Shown: piece by piece, positions 57,495 through 64,000 of the stretch
How positions within the stretch are numbered: the first letter of the stretch is position 1
Layout: every line of letters begins with the position of its first letter
Notes under the pieces: model-generated
Told to the model about the DNA's origin: nothing
Database searches by the model: none
Seen by the model: only the letters and a program-made list of their open reading frames with translations
Made by a program: the position numbers and the translations under genes
NCBI GenBank assembly: GCA_021234155.1
Contig: JAJEKV010000002.1
Coordinates: forward strand, 28,450,262 to 28,514,261
Direction of reading: 5' to 3'
Source: Isoetes taiwanensis
Lineage: Eukaryota > Streptophyta > Lycopodiopsida > Isoetales > Isoetaceae
Length of the DNA: 64,000 nt

Positions 57495-58865
57495 ATCCCC
57501 CGGGTCGGATCAGGATTCTGGAGCTGAATCCTCTGGACATGAAGAGGAGCCCTATTTGCCATCAGCGGAGGAAGCAGCTGCTGCCCTAAGAGACCTCAAA
57601 AATTTCCCAACTCTGGACAAGGGGCCACAGAAAACAATCCTGCATCCCCGCTTTCTTTGAGAGTAGTGAAGAGGGCAAGGCGGGCTGGTCCTGGAACAAG
57701 GGACCCGCTCTCACCAGAGGTTGATGCCTTGCATTCCGAGGAGGACTCGGAAATAGATGATGAGGCTTGGGAGTGGAGGTACTATTACTCCAAGAAGAAA
57801 AGCAAGCATTGCTGCCTGTTCCAGGGTTGTGCTTGGTCCTCAGCAAGGAGAGAGCAACTGCAAAAACATCTTGCACAGGCCCATGACTGGAATGTTCAGG
57901 TGCAGGATGCGCCCAAGGGTAGAAGAATGGTGGCGCAGCCCAAACAGAAGAGAAGACCCGCCGTGACCTCGGTCGGACATCTAAAAGTATAAGATTGATG
58001 CTCAATACAGGTGGAGGGTCAATCGAACTCGATTTCTGAAGAGGTCAAAGGTGGATCGATTTGATAGGAGCTCAATTGGTGGAAAACATTACCGACGGGC
58101 CGAAAAAGAGGCTGCCATTCAGAGATATGCGAGGAGTATGTCGAGAGAAGAGCTGAGGGGACGGGGACAAGAAAAAAAAGGCCCTCAGATAAGAAAAATA
58201 TTAAAGATGCATATAATATTGATTATCAATCTGGACAATGATTGGAAATGTACCACCGAGGGGATGTTTTACCTCCCGGGTCAACGAACAATGTGTTGGG
58301 TCTTATATGATGTGAGTGTCCTGACCCCTTCTTTATTTATTCCTGATTTTTGAGAATCTAATACAGTTAGCACAGGATTCTCTCGCATACAATTCCACTT
58401 GAAGAAAGAAAGAAGCATCTGTTCTTTCATCCCGGCCTTTTGGGTCTGTACGTGAATGGGGCACGCCAACTATGGAGCAAACTAATCCCTACAAAACCAG
58501 ATAATTACCCTGAATTCTACTGGATCCCTGTGTGCATGAAGTAAGATATTTCGGATTTGTAGCTTAGCTTGTTTCATAAAACTCATTTGCATCTTGCCTT
58601 TCTTGCAGTTCTCCCTGGAGCCTCTTCATTTATGTGCCAATGATTGATCCGCCGACTCTAGGAATAGATTGTCCTGTTTGGCTACTACTTCCGACTCCAT
58701 GAAGAATTGGCATGGGAAAGAAACCTGCAGGCAGTTTATGGAGTGAGTGCTTTCTAGTCACGATGTTTTTCTAAATTTCCTCAACTTTTGAATTTCTGAT
58801 CCAATTGTATGTCTTGCAGATATCTTGAACATGTACATGCTGAATGGGGCCTACATGTAACCTGA
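57495..58865 (+). pseudogene. C2H2 zinc finger-Ulp1-like gene, copy 2, more degraded
   Basis: The same exon structure as copy 1: C2H2 exon at about 57657-57992 (frame broken near 57650 and 57955), GT-AG sites at 58540/58609 and 58742/58820, stop at 58863-58865. The codon equivalent to the catalytic His reads CCC (58613-58615), and the segment equivalent to CANDSVCQTLG and HFDSM is disrupted by small indels. Nearly every difference from copy 1 is at a CAG/CTG or CCG/CGG site, so some of this decay may be sequencing error. As it stands it cannot encode the domain. Confidence 0.68.
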
Positions 58866-58984
58866 ATGAATATGTTTATGTAATCTGATTATGTTTATGT
58901 AATCAAGACCGGTTTATTTAATCGATTAGAATGTTTGATGCTTGATTAACCATTTATGGTGTCCCCGATCATGTGTCCTCGATT

Positions 58985-59970
58985 GACCATACAGGACCAA
59001 TGTCCTGATTAACCACTGAGGACTATGCTCTGAATTACCACTGAGGAATATGTCCTGCTTAACCACTTGGGACCTATGTCCTGATTAACCAATGTCCTGA
59101 TCAAACACAAAGGACCTAAGTCCTGATTAACCAATGCACTGATTAACCAATGTCAAGATTAACCAATGTCCTGATTAACCAATGTCAAGATTAAACACAA
59201 AGGACCTATGTCCTGATTAACCAATGTCCTGATTAACCTTAAAGGACCTAAGTCCTGATTAACCTTAAATGATCTATGTCTTGATTAACCACATTGAACC
59301 TATGTCCTGATTAACCTTATAGGACATGTGTCCTGATTAACCTTAAAGGACATGTCCTGATTAACCACTTAGGACCTAAGTCCTGATTAACCTTAAAGGA
59401 CTAAGTTCTGATTAACCACATTGGACCTATTTCCTGATTAACCACTTAGGACTTATGTCCTGATTAACCACTTAGGACCTAAGTCCTGATTAACCTTAAA
59501 GGACATATGTCATGATTAACCAAATTGGACATATGTACTGATTAACCTTTAAGGACTATGTCCTGATTAACCACTTAGGACTTATGTCCTAATTAACCAC
59601 TTAGGACCTAAGTCTTGATTAACCTTAAAGGACTTATGTCTTGATTAATCACATTGGACCTATGTCCTGATTAACCTTTAAGGACTTATGTCCTGATTAA
59701 CCACTTAGGACCTAAGTCCTGATTAACCACTTAGGACCTAAGTCCTGATTAACCTTAAAGGACCTATGTCTTGATTAACCACATTGGACCTAAGTCCTGA
59801 TTAACCTTATAGGACATGTGTCCTGATTAACCTTAAAGGACTATGTCTTGATTAACCTTATTGGACCTATGTCCTGATTAACCTTATAGGACATGTGTCC
59901 TGATTAACCTTAAAGGACTATGTCCTGATTAACCACTTAGGACCTAAGTCCTGATTAACCTTAAAGGACT
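58985..59970 (-). repeat. Right minisatellite arm, copy 2 (inverted)
   Basis: Same as 46375-47335, with one extra duplicated unit near 59697-59750. Confidence 0.97.
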
Positions 59971-62900
59971 AAGGGTCATTTCCCACTCGTCGTTAGGTTA
60001 GGTTAAATAGGCTAATTAACTGGAACTTGCTTTCACACCGACACTTAGGTTATCACTAGTTAAGTCAACTTTGGTTACCCAGATCGTATGTTGGGGCCTC
60101 TGGCACCTCTCATTTCGCTTATAGCCATTTATGATTGGAGGCGTGAAATATGAAATACGATTTCACCTAAGGTTTTGAGAGAATTTCGAACCTCTATACG
60201 GCTTTGCCTAAGATTTTAGAATATGAAATACGGGGTTCGAACCTCTACCAAATAACTCAATGTCCTAATAAAACTACTTTAATCAATGTATCCAGTGAGC
60301 TAATGTGATTATTTTTTATCTTGAGTCCATGCTTTTTTTTATAACAATCTATTCAATTGTTTTAGGGATATATATAGTCTATGGTTTCAGAATTATTATT
60401 TTTACATCCATATTAAATCATACAAAAACCCCCGCTATTTTGCTACATATTCCAGTTCAAGTTGTGTAGATGACATGAAGAAATTTTTGATAAAAGCCAT
60501 CATTCTTGAATTTAGAATAGAGTGCTGCCATAAAGATTTGCCCGATTTTGATAGATTGGTAGTAAATCAGATCAAATTCATGTAGACGAAAGCATTTTTT
60601 TGGCCAAATTGGTCGATCTATTGCCCAGAAGGGGAATTTGCATATAACGCCCCAATATTCTCCAGTTCTAGCGGCAGGGGATCCCCTATTTTTGAGGGAT
60701 AATTGGGTCTATATAGATCTTTTGCTTACAAAATTCAACTCAAACATGGAGCATTTGGGTCTTCAGCCATCCAATTCGATCAGAAAATATTTCTACAGAG
60801 TGGAACGTACCTATACTCCCCATATTTCAAGCCTGGTTCTTACAGTTCATGGCGTAAATAAATGGGTCAAAAGATTTGCCCAATTTTTTTTTGAAGAACT
60901 GTGTTATCAATATATTAAAAGATTTGCCCAATTTTTCATATCTCATGCTTTTAGAAATGGGCTTCAGGATCATATGTAGATCCTTGCCGATTTGTGGAAG
61001 ATGATTTTATAGATGCATGTGTCGGTTAACAGCCATCGCAAAATAGAGCATAGAAATATCAAACCAGAGCCAAACCAGATTCCATCCAAATAAGAGCCAT
61101 AGAAACATCACAGATTCCAAACTAGAGCCACAGAAACATCATAGAATAGAAAAAGAAACGTTGCAAAACAGGAAGAGAGCCATGGCGAGACAAGAACATA
61201 GCATGATTATCGCCATAATTTCTCAAATATTCAAATATTTCAAGGATTACGACAGTAATTACCTTAATATAAGGGAAGAATATTCCAAGAGTTATGCATT
61301 ATAACCTTGATTCGATCGGACGGTGGGGAGCAGCTGGATCTGGTGAACTTGTGAGGACAAGTGGTTAAGGATCACTCATGACAACCGCAGCTCTTGCTAG
61401 AAATTTGACAAACAGAGCAACCAAGCAAGCAGCAATACCATCCTAAAGTACCTGCAGAAATCCAGCAAATAGATGCTATTTTAATTTGCAGATGCTTCCA
61501 GAATACTAGGGTAAATGGACCTATATAGATGTGTCCGAATGAAGAAAAAAATTACAGAAACGGAGCGATGTATTAAGCTTCAATTACAGCGACAGGATTT
61601 GGGCCACCATATCCGGAATTTGGATTTGCCTGGCTTTGCCATATGCAGTTGTTGTCTTCGACACTGAGAAATTGAGTTGATCATGCATACGCCTTTCTCA
61701 TTTTATAGCTGGGTTTTATCTAATTGCTTTCTCTAAAAAATAAGAGCAAGAGTTTTGTGCTAGATGCAATGAGATTTTTCCTTAAAGGAATGCATTAGTC
61801 CAAAGGATCAGCCCATAAAAAAATTACCCTCGGAGGAAGTTCCGTTCAGATTTTCCAAGGAGGAGGATGCTATCATAGCTAAAGAATTTATGAACTACAT
61901 TGAGGTGACCTAGTATCTGCTGTCCAAATTGATATTAATTTATCAATTGAGCCTTAAGCAAAACGTGTGTCTGTCTCAGCCTTGTATTCCCTCCCACCAT
62001 CCACATTGTGCAGTTTCTGGGTGTTAAATGTTATACAGGTTTCGCAGTTTGATTTTGCTTTTTTCTGTTGCTTTTTCCCTTTTATAACAATGTATGTTTC
62101 TCCTGATACGGAAGAGGTCCAAATAGTGGAGTCAGATGGGCATGTTTTGCTGGTGATTTGTGATGCCTGATTTTTGTTTGTATTTTGTAGGGCAAAGGTT
62201 GGGATCTTGAAGAGGGACTGCATAATATTTTTGAAAAGAGACAAAGCTGTGTTTATAATATCTGGGATGAAATGGGTATGTTCTATAGATTGATGCTTCA
62301 GTTGACTTGCATCCTCATTGATGTCTGCCGCATTGAGTGAGAAAAAATTTTATCATCACAATTCTAGAGATTAGAGTTATTTGAGAGCAGAATTGGATGA
62401 CTGATAAGAAATACATAGAGGGCATGGCACACCGAACACTTCTGAGAGTGGCATTATTCTGTTGGAATAAGTTAGAGATACAAATCCATCAGAAACATTT
62501 TTCTTGTAGCAAATTGAACTATATATATTTTCCGTTCCTTATTTTATTATTCAGGCTACAAGTCAGATGCAACACGCAAAGTTCACGATCAAGAGAGTAG
62601 AATAGTCCAAACAATTCAATACATCCAACGGCTGCAGCAAATCGACCATGTCTGCTTTCATTTTTCAACTTGTAGATGGTGACTTTGTTTTCCTTCTTCA
62701 TTTTCCCTTATTCTTTGCAGTTATTCTTTCTTCCAATGCGTGCTCTGGCTTCAGCTTGTTGAGTGCTAAATATGATAGGACCTCTGAGAGAGAGAACCTT
62801 GTTGCTTCTCATTTGAACCCATCCATATTTAGTTGGTCCATCACAGCCATGCCAACAAACTTCACATAATGAAAGCACAGAGGAGGAGAGCAACCAGCTC

Positions 62901-63057
62901 CATGGTAACGAATCTGCATTCTTGATAAGGAACACTTTGAATTTCATTGTTTTGATCTTGAGCCCAATTTGTTGATACTTTTCAAGTATATGTATTTAAT
63001 ACCTTTAGACCATCAGCATATATGTTTGCCATGAGGAGATACCCAGCAGTATAACAT
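59971..63057. other. Copy 2 distal segment, unassigned ORFs
   Basis: Counterpart of 47336-50500. The 113-codon ORF at 60638-60979 matches 47999-48340 with one residue changed. No domain is recognised. Confidence 0.4.
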
Positions 63058-63089
63058 GACTTTAAACAGATTAAAGCATTTCCTTGCTA

Positions 63090-64000
63090 GTTCTACATTG
63101 CCATGTATTCTACCTGAACCATTATTGGCTCAGCAGCAGCGTGTAACAAACCACCTGCCTCTTTTAGGCAGCCTGCTCGGTGTAATAGTGCACATCTGGC
63201 TTGACTCTCATTGATGAAGTAGTGTTGGTCTTTCTCTCCTAGGACGTTCACGACCACAAAAGTACTAGAAACTGAGCTATACCCTTTCTCTGCATGTCTA
63301 TAAAGCACTGTCCAGCTTGGTGGGCGTTACCAATCTTGGTTTTTCATGGTGTCATATTGCAGTTCAGCCAGCAATACGGCAAAAGTGTGCTACCTAGGCT
63401 CTGACATTTAGCGTAGTTGTCAGCAAGGGTGATCCCACCCATTAAATACCTGAAGCCCACCATACCATTAACTATAGCTCCCATGCTGCCACATGTTTTA
63501 TTACACTTAAATAACTTTCTCTGGTTCCACACCATCCTTTTGCATCATTTCGAAAAGATCTATTGCATGAAGACCCTGACCATATTGGGCATATGCTGCA
63601 TCATTGCATTCCATACCACCATTGGCATTCACATTTGGACTAACCTGACCATGAATAGTCTTCCCCTGTGTTTGGCTGCACATTTTGTGGTTGCTCAAAT
63701 GCAGCAAGATCTACCTAGATAGACTCACGTGTTTGCAAACTGGAAAGTAATGTCTGTGAATCTAACAGGCCCCCACATTTGCTATACATATCGATAAGGA
63801 TATAATTAATATCTGGTATTGAACCCTTGGAAATGATCTTGCTATGCAGTAGCTCGCCCTCCCGAATGTTTTCTATGCTATGACATGCTTTCATACCCCT
63901 TAGGTCTCTAGTTCTCCTGTTTCTGATGACAAGATCAAGTACGGTTAAGCAGTCTCCATCATCTGCATAGCCTACAACCATTGCATCCACATTACAACAT
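63090..64000 (-). pseudogene. PPR protein pseudogene, continues past window end
   Basis: Broken frames on the minus strand read as a PLS-type PPR protein from beyond 64000 down to about 63090. They include ILIDMYSKCGGLLDSQTLLS (near 63800), YAQYGQGLHAIDLFEMMQKD then GVEPEKV (near 63520-63600), a degenerate MVWNQRK... stretch (63344-63535) and an E-region-like RAGCLKEAGGLLHAAAEP (near 63130-63190). Several stops and shifts make it non-functional. It begins 30 bp after the end of the tandem duplication. Confidence 0.75.

Larger units (their letters stand above)
50501..63057. repeat. 12.6-kb tandem duplication, copy 2
   Basis: Starts GACGACAAGC at 50501 and ends ATAACAT at 63057, after which GAC is followed by unique sequence (TTTAAACAG). 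The three bases GAC are shared between the start of the unit and the sequence beyond its end, a 3-bp microhomology at the junction. Confidence 0.97.

Overview
Nuclear DNA of a land plant. The evidence is a PLS-class pentatricopeptide repeat (PPR) gene and several PPR fragments, a plant U-box/ARM E3 ligase relic, PIF/Harbinger transposons, Ty1/copia and Ty3/gypsy pieces and a plant-type LINE, all in AT-rich, gene-poor DNA with long GA/GT microsatellites. Many PPR relics plus a secreted aegerolysin-like gene hint at a fern or another non-seed plant. That is inference, not proof.

Layout. 1-4.5 kb is non-coding with two small inverted-repeat elements. 4.67-8.96 kb is a near-complete PIF/Harbinger element: a Myb/SANT-like ORF1 (+) converges on a DD35E transposase (-) broken by one in-frame stop. 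10.3-12.6 kb is an intronless PPR gene whose 3' end abuts an LTR remnant. 13.0-15.3 kb is a complete small LTR retrotransposon (LTRs, PBS, PPT and a GGGTT target duplication) whose ORF is not gag or pol. 18.2-26.4 kb holds two related degenerate Harbinger elements, A and B. The ORF1 intron of A contains a U-box ligase pseudogene. 26.6-28.4 kb is an unrecognised broken gene (-). 30.7-31.5 kb is a two-exon secreted aegerolysin-like gene (-). 32.8-36.9 kb holds copia and gypsy remnants and a minisatellite.

37.9-63.06 kb is one 12.6-kb unit present twice in direct tandem. Each unit carries a LINE 3' end, a PPR fragment, and an unusual module: a gene joining a C2H2 zinc finger to a Ulp1 (C48)-like protease domain, placed between two oppositely oriented arrays of a roughly 26-bp minisatellite. 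This module is the most distinctive object in the window. The window ends in another PPR pseudogene.

The two 12.6-kb copies differ mainly in patches at CAG/CTG trinucleotides, a pattern that looks more like long-read base-calling error at CHG-methylated cytosines than like evolution. Frame breaks in the duplicated region should be read with that in mind. No RNA gene was identified with confidence.
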